Source: Microscillaceae bacterium (GTDB lineage Bacteria; Bacteroidota; Bacteroidia; Cytophagales; Microscillaceae). Taken from it: DNA of 37,818 nt. Both the position numbers and the translations under genes were made by a program. Each line of letters starts with the position of its first letter. The first letter of the stretch is position 1. Where the stretch lies: contig DMXI01000127.1 of assembly GCA_003483885.1 (NCBI GenBank), positions 1-37,818 on the forward strand. Direction: 5' to 3'. Under the pieces are notes generated by a model, which searched no databases, was not told the origin of the DNA, and worked only from the letters and a program-made list of their open reading frames with translations. Below, in pieces: positions 15,626-23,291 of the stretch.

Positions 15626-16777
15626 ATGAACCCCATTCCTTATGGTCGTCAACACATCACTGATGAAGATATACAGGCAGTTGTAGGTGCTCTTCAGTCC
15701 GATTTTCTGACTCAGGGGCCGAGAATTAAAGAATTTGAAGAAGCATTTGCCAAATACGTAAACGCTCAATATGCGGTGGCGGTGGCCAATGGAACTGCTG
15801 CGCTTCATTTATGTGCACTTGCTTTGGAAGTAAAACCAGGTCAAAAAGTAATTACTACCCCCAATACTTTTGCCGCGAGTGCCAATTGTATTCAGTATTG
15901 TGGAGGTGAAGTAGTTTTTGCAGATATCGATCCTGAAACTTATTGTTTGGATATTCAAAAAGTAAAAGACTTACTTGAAAGCTCGCCAAAGGGGACTTAT
16001 CAAGGAATTATTCCTGTAGACTTTGCTGGTTATCCAGTAAACCTGGAGGCTTTTAGGGAATTGGCAGATGAGTATGACCTTTGGATCATTGAAGATGCTT
16101 GTCATGCTCCGGGGGGGCATTTTATAGATAGCAAAGGAACAAAACAACATTGCGGTAATGGTAAGTTTGCTGACTTAGCCATTTTCTCATTTCACCCGGT
16201 TAAACATATTGCTTGTGGTGAAGGAGGCATGATTACCACTAATAATAAGCAATTATACGAGCAACTCTTGATACTGAGAACCCATGGTATCACTAAATCG
16301 TCTGATTTGTTGGAAGAAAATCATGGAGGGTGGTATTACGAAATGCAAATGTTAGGTTACAATTATCGTATTACAGATGTGCAGGCAAGTTTAGGGACTT
16401 CTCAGCTCAAAAGAGCAGACGAAGGGATTGCCCGTAGAAGAGCCATTGCCAAAAAATACGATGAAGCATTTGCCGGAACCGTTGTAAAAACGCTCTCTAA
16501 CCCCAGTAGCATTGCCCATGCTTATCATTTGTATGTAATACAAGTTGAAAATAGAAAGGCATTGTATGACCATCTGAGAGCTCAAAAAATCTTTGTCCAG
16601 GTTCATTATATTCCTGTACATTTGCAGCCTTATTATCGTGAGTTAGGCTGGAAAAAAGGAGACTTACCACAGGCTGAGTCATATTATGAACACTGTTTGA
16701 GTCTACCTATGTACCCAACACTCACCGACGAGCAACAGCAATTTGTCATAGAGCAAGTTTTGGCGTTTGCCAAGTAA
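15626..16777 (+). CDS. pseC: UDP-4-amino-4,6-dideoxy-N-acetyl-beta-L-altrosamine transaminase
   Basis: A 383-residue DegT/DnrJ/EryC1-type PLP aminotransferase that converts the PseB keto sugar to the 4-amino sugar, with glutamate as donor. It begins with the PseC hallmark IPYGRQHITDEDI. The PLP-binding Lys193 is in FHPVKHIACGEGGM, and IIEDACHAPGG contributes the Asp that contacts the cofactor nitrogen. NYRITDVQASLG is another family element. Length is normal. It follows pseB by 4 bp and is followed by the methylase gene after 44 bp, in which a short palindrome lies. Confidence 0.95.
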   Translation: MNPIPYGRQHITDEDIQAVVGALQSDFLTQGPRIKEFEEAFAKYVNAQYAVAVANGTAALHLCALALEVKPGQKVITTPNTFAASANCIQYCGGEVVFADIDPETYCLDIQKVKDLLESSPKGTYQGIIPVDFAGYPVNLEAFRELADEYDLWIIEDACHAPGGHFIDSKGTKQHCGNGKFADLAIFSFHPVKHIACGEGGMITTNNKQLYEQLLILRTHGITKSSDLLEENHGGWYYEMQMLGYNYRITDVQASLGTSQLKRADEGIARRRAIAKKYDEAFAGTVVKTLSNPSSIAHAYHLYVIQVENRKALYDHLRAQKIFVQVHYIPVHLQPYYRELGWKKGDLPQAESYYEHCLSLPMYPTLTDEQQQFVIEQVLAFAK

Positions 16778-16804
16778 AGCTTAATTATTGCAAAAAGTTA
16801 CAAA

Positions 16805-16820
16805 TTGATAAAATTATCAA
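16805..16820. promoter_or_regulatory. Short palindrome before the methylase start
   Basis: TTGATAA-AA-TTATCAA is a perfect 7-bp inverted repeat with a 2-bp centre, ending 1 bp before the ATG at 16822. It could bind a protein or be a chance AT-rich palindrome. It overlaps the ribosome-loading region of the methylase gene. Confidence 0.25.
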
Positions 16821-16821
16821 A

Positions 16822-17469
16822 ATGCAAACAAAACAAGAAGAATTCTGGAGTGGTGAATTCGGAAAAAATTACACCAATAGAAACACTCCTCAAAACCTTG
16901 AAGAGTGGAATAAACATTATATTGAAAAATACGGCAAAACCCGTGAAGCAATTAACCAACCATTTTTAGCAGATCTTGATAAAGACATCAAAATATTAGA
17001 AGTAGGTTGTAATACTGGTCTACAGCTTTTGTCTCTACAGCAAATGGGCTTTAAAAACCTTTATGGTCTGGAACTACAATGGTATGCAGTAGAGCAAGCA
17101 AAGTCAATTACCCAAAATATCAACATTGTTCAAGGTTCTGGATTCGATCTACCCTTCAAAGATGGCTTCTTTGACTTGGTGATGACTAATGGGGTTTTGA
17201 TCCATATTTCTCCTGATGACCTTCCAAATTTTATCAGCGAAATGCACCGTTGTAGCAAAAAATATGTCATGGGCTTTGAATATCACGCCGAGGATATCCA
17301 AGCAATTCCTTACCGTGGTAATGAAGACTACCTATGGAAGGGCGATTATGCCAAGATATTTATGGATAAATTCTCTGATTTAACTTTGGTTAAAAAAGAA
17401 ATTACGCCTTACGTTTCAGAAAATGAAAAAGGCAATGAAGATGCTACTTATCTGTTAGAGAAAAAATGA
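16822..17469 (+). CDS. Pseudaminic acid biosynthesis-associated methyltransferase
   Basis: A 215-residue class I SAM methyltransferase with motif I LEVGCNTG (59-66), an acidic residue in LYGLELQ, and NGVLIHISPDDLP in the motif IV region. The opening KQEEFWSGEFGKNYTNRN and the YRGNEDYLWKGDYAK stretch are typical of the TIGR03587 group, known only from pseudaminic acid gene clusters. Its substrate has not been firmly established to my knowledge; methylation of the amidino or acyl group on the sugar is possible but inferred. Its stop overlaps the start of pseF by 4 bp (ATGA), so it is part of the pse operon. Confidence 0.88.
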   Translation: MQTKQEEFWSGEFGKNYTNRNTPQNLEEWNKHYIEKYGKTREAINQPFLADLDKDIKILEVGCNTGLQLLSLQQMGFKNLYGLELQWYAVEQAKSITQNINIVQGSGFDLPFKDGFFDLVMTNGVLIHISPDDLPNFISEMHRCSKKYVMGFEYHAEDIQAIPYRGNEDYLWKGDYAKIFMDKFSDLTLVKKEITPYVSENEKGNEDATYLLEKK

Positions 17470-18167
17470 AAACCTTAGCGATTATCACCGCAAGGGGAGG
17501 CAGTAAACGTATTCCAAGGAAAAATATCAAAGATTTCCTTGGAATGCCTATTATTGCCTATTCTATCAATGCTGCAATCAAATCAAACTTGTTTTCAGAG
17601 GTAATGGTATCTACTGATGATGAAGAGATTGCAGAAATTGCTACAAAATATGGGGCAAAAGTCCCCTTTGTGCGTAGTGACCAAAACTCTGATGACTTCG
17701 CAAGTACTACAGATGTACTGATAGAAGTTTTGGAAAAATACCAAGCACAAAACACACAATTTGATTTGGCTTGTTGCTTATACCCTACTGCGCCTTTTGT
17801 AACACCCGATAAGTTGACAAAGGCTTACGAGCGCATAGTCAATAAAAACTTTGACTCCATATTTCCTGTGGTACACTTCTCGTACCCTATACAAAGGGCT
17901 TTAAAAATCAATCAAAATGGATTGATGGCCATGTTTCAACCCGAAAATCTTACGAAACGATCACAAGATTTGGAACCAGCCTATCACGATGCTGGTCAAT
18001 TTTATTTTTTTAAAGTGGCTCCTTTTCTGGAAAAAAAGAAGTTATGGACAGATAACTCGTCGGTTTTGATCGTGCCAGAAACAGAAGTTCAAGATATTGA
18101 TACCCCACAAGATTGGGAACTCGCTGAAATAAAATTTCAATGGCTGAAGCAAAAATCACAATCGTAA
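17466..18167 (+). CDS. pseF: Pseudaminic acid cytidylyltransferase
   Basis: This 233-residue enzyme activates pseudaminic acid with CTP to give the CMP-sugar, the donor for transfer. The N-terminal ARGGSKRIPRKNIKDFLG (9-26) is the CTP-binding signature of the NeuA/PseF group. STDDEEIAEIA and LYPTAPF follow, then DAGQFYFF, as in PseF rather than NeuA. Length fits (about 230). It overlaps the methylase by 4 bp and the next gene by 28 bp. Its pairing with PseI in the same operon supports pseudaminic, not legionaminic, specificity. Confidence 0.94.
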   Translation: MKTLAIITARGGSKRIPRKNIKDFLGMPIIAYSINAAIKSNLFSEVMVSTDDEEIAEIATKYGAKVPFVRSDQNSDDFASTTDVLIEVLEKYQAQNTQFDLACCLYPTAPFVTPDKLTKAYERIVNKNFDSIFPVVHFSYPIQRALKINQNGLMAMFQPENLTKRSQDLEPAYHDAGQFYFFKVAPFLEKKKLWTDNSSVLIVPETEVQDIDTPQDWELAEIKFQWLKQKSQS

Positions 18168-19618
18168 AACCCAAGGTTTATTTTAGAGCAGATGCAAACA
18201 CAAAGATTGGGTATGGGCACATCACCAGATGTTTGGCACTTGCCTATATGCTTAGGGATTATTTTCATTGTATTTTTTTGGTTCAAGCCCCTTCCAACGA
18301 CTTAAAACAACTAATAGAATCCGATTTTTCGGTTATTGCCTTACCAGCATCTGCTGACTTATTAGAAGAAGCTCAAATTACCGTAAAGGAGTTTCTCAAT
18401 GAGGGGGATATCATTGTAATAGACCATTATGGAATAAAAACTGACTATCAGAGAATACTCAAACAAGGTAAATCTGCTTTAGTTTGTATTGATGACTTGC
18501 ATGAATTCCATTTTGTAGCAGACGCGGTGATCAATCATGCGGGTAATACGTCACCTGATGATTATTCCGTTGAACCCTATACTCAACTGCTCCTAGGCAC
18601 TCATTATGCACTTTTACGCCCTCCTTTTATAGAAGCCGCTCAAAAAACAAGAAGTATCCAATCTATTAAAACGGTATTTGTGTGCTTTGGAGGATCAGAT
18701 CAGTTCAATCTTAGCAAAAAGGTAACAGAAGCTTGTTTAAAGTTACCTAATTTCAAGAAAATTCATGTTGTATTAGGTACAGCATACCCATTTTACGAAG
18801 ACTTTACTAATTTTGTCGCTCAAAACGATACCATTTCCCTCCATCAAAATTTAAATGCAGAGCAAATGGTTCGCTTGATGGAGCAATGTGACCTTGCCAT
18901 AGTACCTTCAAGTAACATTTCTTATGAAATATGTGCTGTAGGTTTGTTGTTAATAACAGGGTATTATGTAGGTAACCAAAAAAATATCTATCAATATCTG
19001 ACTAAAAATAAATTGGCCTTTGGTGCAGATAATTTTGAGAACATAGAGGAAGATATTTCACACTACGTATCACAAGAATACCGCTCTCAGGATTATCTAA
19101 AAAACCAAAGGAGATATTTCAATGGTCGCATCAAAAAAAACTTTCTAAATGCCTTTTTGAGCTTCATTATCAAAATCCGTCAAGCAACTTTGGAGGATAT
19201 GCAGCTCTACTTTGAATGGACCAATGATGAAGCTGTAAGAGCCAATTCTTTTAACTCGGCCCCTATTACTTGGGAAAGCCACCAGCAATGGTTCAAGAAA
19301 AAGTGCGAAGACAAAAATTGTTATTTTTTCGTATTTGAATATGGTCAAATACCTATTGGACAAGTACGGATACAAATAAATGACCAGGAGAAAGGACTTA
19401 TAAATTATTCCATTGACAAGAAATTTCGTGGATTGGGTCTAGGTAAAATACTTATAAGAGACGCAACTCAAAAAATACAAGACCTACGAGGTAAAATAGT
19501 ATTAGTTGCTAAGGTAAAGCCTGAAAATATTTCATCCAATAAGATTTTCTCAAGCCTTGGGTTCACTCAATCTTCTGAAGAAGATACTTATGTGTATACG
19601 TTAGCCCTTTCCCAATAA
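18140..19618 (+). CDS. pseG: PseG-PseH fusion: UDP-sugar hydrolase plus N-acetyltransferase
   Basis: A 492-residue two-domain protein. Residues about 10-335 match PseG, a GT-B-fold hydrolase that removes UDP from UDP-2,4-diacetamido-2,4,6-trideoxy-beta-L-altrose: FRADANTKIGYGHITRCLAL (15-34, catalytic His27), VCIDDLHEFHF, VCFGGSDQFN and PSSNISYE. Residues about 345-492 are a GNAT N-acetyltransferase (IRQATLEDMQLYFEW; acetyl-CoA loop RGLGLGKIL at 430-438; NISSNKIFSSLGF) resembling PseH, which acetylates the 4-amino group one step before PseG. No separate pseH is found in the window, so the fusion supplies both steps. The start used overlaps pseF by 28 bp; internal starts would cut into the conserved N-terminus. 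Confidence 0.9.
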   Translation: MAEAKITIVKPKVYFRADANTKIGYGHITRCLALAYMLRDYFHCIFLVQAPSNDLKQLIESDFSVIALPASADLLEEAQITVKEFLNEGDIIVIDHYGIKTDYQRILKQGKSALVCIDDLHEFHFVADAVINHAGNTSPDDYSVEPYTQLLLGTHYALLRPPFIEAAQKTRSIQSIKTVFVCFGGSDQFNLSKKVTEACLKLPNFKKIHVVLGTAYPFYEDFTNFVAQNDTISLHQNLNAEQMVRLMEQCDLAIVPSSNISYEICAVGLLLITGYYVGNQKNIYQYLTKNKLAFGADNFENIEEDISHYVSQEYRSQDYLKNQRRYFNGRIKKNFLNAFLSFIIKIRQATLEDMQLYFEWTNDEAVRANSFNSAPITWESHQQWFKKKCEDKNCYFFVFEYGQIPIGQVRIQINDQEKGLINYSIDKKFRGLGLGKILIRDATQKIQDLRGKIVLVAKVKPENISSNKIFSSLGFTQSSEEDTYVYTLALSQ

Positions 19619-19638
19619 ATTATTAAACTAGATATAAA

Positions 19639-20787
19639 ATGAAATACTGTACAAATTGTGTGATGCCAGATACCAAGCCTGACTTACACTTTGATGAAGA
19701 AGGAGTTTGTGCTGCCTGTAGAAGTTATGAGCAACGTAATGTCATTGATTGGGATCAGAGAAAAATAGAATTAGAGAAAATATTAGAAAACTATCGTTCC
19801 AAAAACGGTTCAAACTGGGACTGTATTGTACCTGTAAGTGGAGGAAAAGATAGTACTTATCAGGTAATACGCATGCTTGAATTGGGCATGAACCCTCTTT
19901 GTGTTACGGCCACTACCTGTCATTTATCAGATATTGGACGAAAAAATATTGAGAATATTAAAAACATGGGGGTGGATTATATTGAATTCTCGCCTAACAT
20001 TGCGGTTAGACGAAAGCTCAATAAAATCGGTTTGACTCAAGTAGGAGATATTTCCTGGCCTGAACACGTAGGAATTTTTACCATCCCAATTCGTGTAGCT
20101 ATCAACTATAACATTCCATTGATTATTTGGGGAGAAAACTCTCAAAACGAATATGGAGGACCAGCGGCTGATGCTGAAAATAATGTGCTTACCCGACGCT
20201 GGCTTGAGGAGTTTGGTGGTTTGCTAGGCTTAAGAGTGTCAGACTTGATAGGCATGGAAGGCATTGAAAAAAGACATATTATCCCTTATACTTATCCTAC
20301 TGACGAAGAATTGCAAAAAGTAGGTGTTACTGGCTTGTTTTTAGGATACTATATCCCTTGGGATGGATACAGTAATGCACTCATTGCCCAGGCAAACGGT
20401 TTTACAACTTTTAATAAGACGGTAGAAGGTTCGGTAGTAAACTATGAAAACTTGGATAATCACCACACAGGTATTCATGATTACTTTAAGTTCTTGAAGT
20501 TTGGATTTGGTAGAGCGACTGATATTGCTTGTTTGCATTTAAGACGTGGGCGGATTAGCCGTTATGATGCCATACAAATGGTAAATACGCACGACGGAAA
20601 GTTTCCTTGGGAATATTTAGGCTTACCAATCAAAGACATTTTAGATCCATTAGATATTACAGTAGATGAGTTTACTCAAATCTGTGATCAGTTTACCAAT
20701 AAGAAAATTTTTAAGACCAATCGTGCTGGCGAATTAATTAAAGATCGGCACGGAAATCTTATCAAATCAGTTTATCCAGAATTATGA
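19639..20787 (+). CDS. wbuX: N-acetyl sugar amidotransferase (WbuX/PseA family)
   Basis: A 382-residue PP-loop ATP pyrophosphatase-type enzyme. Cys4, Cys7, Cys24 and Cys27 form a probable zinc site (YCTNCVMPDT...GVCAACRSYE). The ATP loop SGGKDS is at 67-72. TATTCHLSDIGRKNIENI and WGENSQNEYGGPAAD are typical of the group that includes P. aeruginosa WbpG, E. coli WbuX and Campylobacter PseA. Members turn an N-acetyl into an acetamidino group using ammonia made by a HisH-like partner and passed through a HisF-like partner; both follow here. Overlap with the next gene is 4 bp (ATGA). Its place in the pse operon suggests amidination of pseudaminic acid or its precursor. Confidence 0.92.
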   Translation: MKYCTNCVMPDTKPDLHFDEEGVCAACRSYEQRNVIDWDQRKIELEKILENYRSKNGSNWDCIVPVSGGKDSTYQVIRMLELGMNPLCVTATTCHLSDIGRKNIENIKNMGVDYIEFSPNIAVRRKLNKIGLTQVGDISWPEHVGIFTIPIRVAINYNIPLIIWGENSQNEYGGPAADAENNVLTRRWLEEFGGLLGLRVSDLIGMEGIEKRHIIPYTYPTDEELQKVGVTGLFLGYYIPWDGYSNALIAQANGFTTFNKTVEGSVVNYENLDNHHTGIHDYFKFLKFGFGRATDIACLHLRRGRISRYDAIQMVNTHDGKFPWEYLGLPIKDILDPLDITVDEFTQICDQFTNKKIFKTNRAGELIKDRHGNLIKSVYPEL

Positions 20788-21416
20788 TAAGTGCAGAAGT
20801 ATTAATTGTTGATTATGGAATGGGCAACCTCTATTCCGTAAAGCGAGCACTGGAAGAGTGCAAGGTACAGAAAGTAGTTATTTCTAATAAAAAAGAAGAC
20901 TTTCTGACTTGCACTCACATGATTTTGCCTGGCGTAGGAGCTTTTGGCGATGCCATGCAAAATATTCACGAACTAGGCCTTTATGATTTAATCAGAGAAA
21001 ATGTTTTAAATGATAAAGTACCTTTTTTAGGTATTTGTTTGGGCATGCAACTCATGGCTACTCGAGGTACGGAGTATGGTTCACACGAGGGCTTAGGTTT
21101 GATTGATGGAGAGGTGTTGCGATTGGAAAAAAACGGGAAAAGTGAGCGTATTCCTCACGTAGGATGGAATGAAATCAAAAAAACGCAACAAAGTAATCCT
21201 CTACTCAATAATATTGGCGAAAACAGTGATTTTTACTTTGTACACAGTTACCACTTTTCGGCCAAAAACCAAGACAACGTAATTGCCTCAACTCCTTACA
21301 GTCATGGATTTACTTCAATGGTTGCCAAAGAGCATATTTTTGGGGTGCAATTTCATCCCGAAAAAAGTGGGAAAAACGGTTTTCAATTACTAAAAAACTT
21401 TTTAAACATTAATTAA
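20784..21416 (+). CDS. hisH2: HisH-like glutamine amidotransferase of the amidination module
   Basis: This 210-residue class I glutaminase releases ammonia from glutamine. The catalytic Cys85 is in GICLGMQL, and His191 and Glu193 are in FGVQFHPEKSG; VDYGMGNLYSV and LPGVGAFGDAM are the usual HisH signatures. It is not part of a histidine operon: the neighbours are the WbuX and HisF-like genes, with 4-bp and 1-bp overlaps, inside a pse operon. By analogy with WbpG-HisH2-HisF2 it should feed ammonia to amidination of a sugar. From its own sequence it could pass for a histidine-pathway HisH; context decides. Confidence 0.9.
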   Translation: MISAEVLIVDYGMGNLYSVKRALEECKVQKVVISNKKEDFLTCTHMILPGVGAFGDAMQNIHELGLYDLIRENVLNDKVPFLGICLGMQLMATRGTEYGSHEGLGLIDGEVLRLEKNGKSERIPHVGWNEIKKTQQSNPLLNNIGENSDFYFVHSYHFSAKNQDNVIASTPYSHGFTSMVAKEHIFGVQFHPEKSGKNGFQLLKNFLNIN

Positions 21417-22171
21417 TGTTAAAAACTCGAATCATACCGACACTGCTCTGGAAAGATTATGGGCTTGTAAAAGGTCAAAAGTTTGATAGTTGGCGAGTAA
21501 TTGGTAGTATTCTGCCTTCGGTAAAAGTTTTTAATACCCGGCAAGTTGATGAATTGGTAATTCTTGACATTAGTGCTACTCAACAACAACGAAAAATAGA
21601 CTTTAAAACCATCAAAGAGGTGGCCGGTTTTTGTTTTGTACCATTGAGTGTTGGTGGTGGTATCAGAGACGTAGAGGATGCCAAAGAACTTTTACGCTCT
21701 GGAGCAGATAAGGTCGTCATTAATTCTGTTTGCTACGAAAACCCAGACTTCATTACAGAATTGTCAAAGAAGTTTGGAAGTCAATGTGTCGTCGTGAGTA
21801 TTGATGTAAAAAAGCATGAAGATGGTAAATATTACTGTTATTCTCACGCGGGCACTGTTTCTACCGGGCAGGAAATGTTAGCATTTGCTAAAATGGCAGA
21901 AGAGAAAGGTGCAGGAGAAATCATTCTCAATGATATTGAAAGAGATGGGGTAATGAACGGTTATAATCTTGAGATTACCAAACAAGTAAGCGAAATAGTT
22001 AATATTCCTTTGATTATATCAGGGGGAGCAGGTAGACTTGAAGATTTTTCGGAAGCATTCAATGAGGGAGCAAATGCGTTGGCAGCAGCGGCGATTTTTC
22101 AGTTTACGCAGGTAACTCCTATGGAAATTAAAGATCACTTGAAAACCCAAGGAATTCCAGTTAGAAAATAA
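21416..22171 (+). CDS. hisF2: HisF-like TIM-barrel subunit of the amidination module
   Basis: A 251-residue (beta/alpha)8 barrel of the HisF family: VDELVILDISA, PLSVGGGIRDVEDAKELL, the ADKVVINS phosphate loop, LNDIERDGVMNGYNLE and IISGGAGRLED. True HisF has a catalytic Asp11 in CLDVK; here the position reads Leu11 (RIIPTLLWKD), while the second acidic residue Asp130 (VSIDVK) is kept. This loss fits the HisF2/WbuZ branch, where the barrel mainly conducts ammonia to the WbuX-type partner. The start overlaps the HisH stop by one base, and pseI follows after 7 bp. Confidence 0.9.
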   Translation: MLKTRIIPTLLWKDYGLVKGQKFDSWRVIGSILPSVKVFNTRQVDELVILDISATQQQRKIDFKTIKEVAGFCFVPLSVGGGIRDVEDAKELLRSGADKVVINSVCYENPDFITELSKKFGSQCVVVSIDVKKHEDGKYYCYSHAGTVSTGQEMLAFAKMAEEKGAGEIILNDIERDGVMNGYNLEITKQVSEIVNIPLIISGGAGRLEDFSEAFNEGANALAAAAIFQFTQVTPMEIKDHLKTQGIPVRK

Positions 22172-22178
22172 GTTTATT

Positions 22179-23222
22179 ATGAAAAATATCCAGATTGCAG
22201 ATATTACAATTGGGCCAAATCACAAACCCTTTATCATTGCCGAAATGTCGGGTAATCACAATCAATCTCTTGAAAGAGCCCTTGAAATTGTAGATGCTGC
22301 TGCCGAAGCAGGCGCCCATGCTTTGAAGCTTCAGACATATACTGCCGATACTATGACGATCAAAGGGGCGTATACCATCAAAGACCAAAACTCTTTGTGG
22401 AATGGAGAAGAGCTGCATACGTTGTACCAGAAAGCTTATACACCTTGGGAATGGCACAAGCCAATATTTGACAGAGCCAAAGAAAAGGGTATGCTAGCAT
22501 TTAGTACTCCTTTTGATGCCTCAGCGGTAGATTTTCTGGAAGAACTCGATGTACCTGCTTATAAAATTGCTTCTTTTGAAAATAATGATTTGCCATTAAT
22601 CAAAAAAGTGGCCGCTACTGGCAAACCAATCATTGTTTCTACTGGGGTGGCTACCCTAAGCATGATTGAGGATGCAGTAAACACTTTGAGAAACAATGGA
22701 TGTGAAAATTTTGCCTTACTCAAGTGTACCAGTACTTATCCTGCTACTCCTGAAAATACCAATCTGGTGACTATCCCTCATTTAAGTCAAATGTTTGATT
22801 GCATTACCGGGCTATCTGACCATACAATGGGAGTAGGTGCTGCTATAGCTTCAGTAGCTCTTGGGGCTCGTGTGATTGAAAAACACTTTACCCTTAGAAG
22901 GGCTGATGGAGGGGTTGACTCTACTTTTTCTATTGAACCACACGAATTGAAATCGTTGGTAACGGAAAGCGAAAGAGCGTTCCTAGCTTTGGGTAACATT
23001 CAGTACGGTGTTCAAAAAACAGAGGAAAAAAGTTTAAAGTTTAAACGCTCTATATACATCGTAGAAGATATTAAAGCTGGGGAGGAACTCAATGAATCAA
23101 ACATCAAAGTAATTCGCCCAGGTGATGGTTTACAGCCTAAATATTATGAAATGTTACTCGGCAAAACAGTAAACAAGGATTTGGAAAAGGGCACTCCCCT
23201 TAGTTTTGAGAGTTTATTGTAA
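22179..23222 (+). CDS. pseI: Pseudaminic acid synthase
   Basis: A 347-residue NeuB-family enzyme that condenses the 2,4-diacetamido-trideoxyaltrose with phosphoenolpyruvate to give pseudaminic acid. IAEMSGNHNQSLE (20-32) and ALKLQTYTADTMT (48-60) are the PEP and metal region, STPFDASAVDFLE and YKIASFE follow, and GLSDHTMG is typical. Residues about 285-347 (KRSIYIVEDIKAGEEL) are the C-terminal SAF antifreeze-like domain. The SGNHNQ and TYTADTMT wording fits PseI better than sialic or legionaminic synthases. It is the last gene of the tight run that starts at pseB. Confidence 0.95.
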   Translation: MKNIQIADITIGPNHKPFIIAEMSGNHNQSLERALEIVDAAAEAGAHALKLQTYTADTMTIKGAYTIKDQNSLWNGEELHTLYQKAYTPWEWHKPIFDRAKEKGMLAFSTPFDASAVDFLEELDVPAYKIASFENNDLPLIKKVAATGKPIIVSTGVATLSMIEDAVNTLRNNGCENFALLKCTSTYPATPENTNLVTIPHLSQMFDCITGLSDHTMGVGAAIASVALGARVIEKHFTLRRADGGVDSTFSIEPHELKSLVTESERAFLALGNIQYGVQKTEEKSLKFKRSIYIVEDIKAGEELNESNIKVIRPGDGLQPKYYEMLLGKTVNKDLEKGTPLSFESLL

Positions 23223-23291
23223 TACAACCCTCAAACTCTTAGAATATTTAAGGTATCAAAACCTCAAGACACTTCAAACAATCTGTATTAG

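Noticed and set aside
20784..22171. HisH and HisF as part of histidine biosynthesis
   Set aside because: No other his genes nearby, HisF lacks Asp11, and both overlap a WbuX-type gene inside a pse operon.
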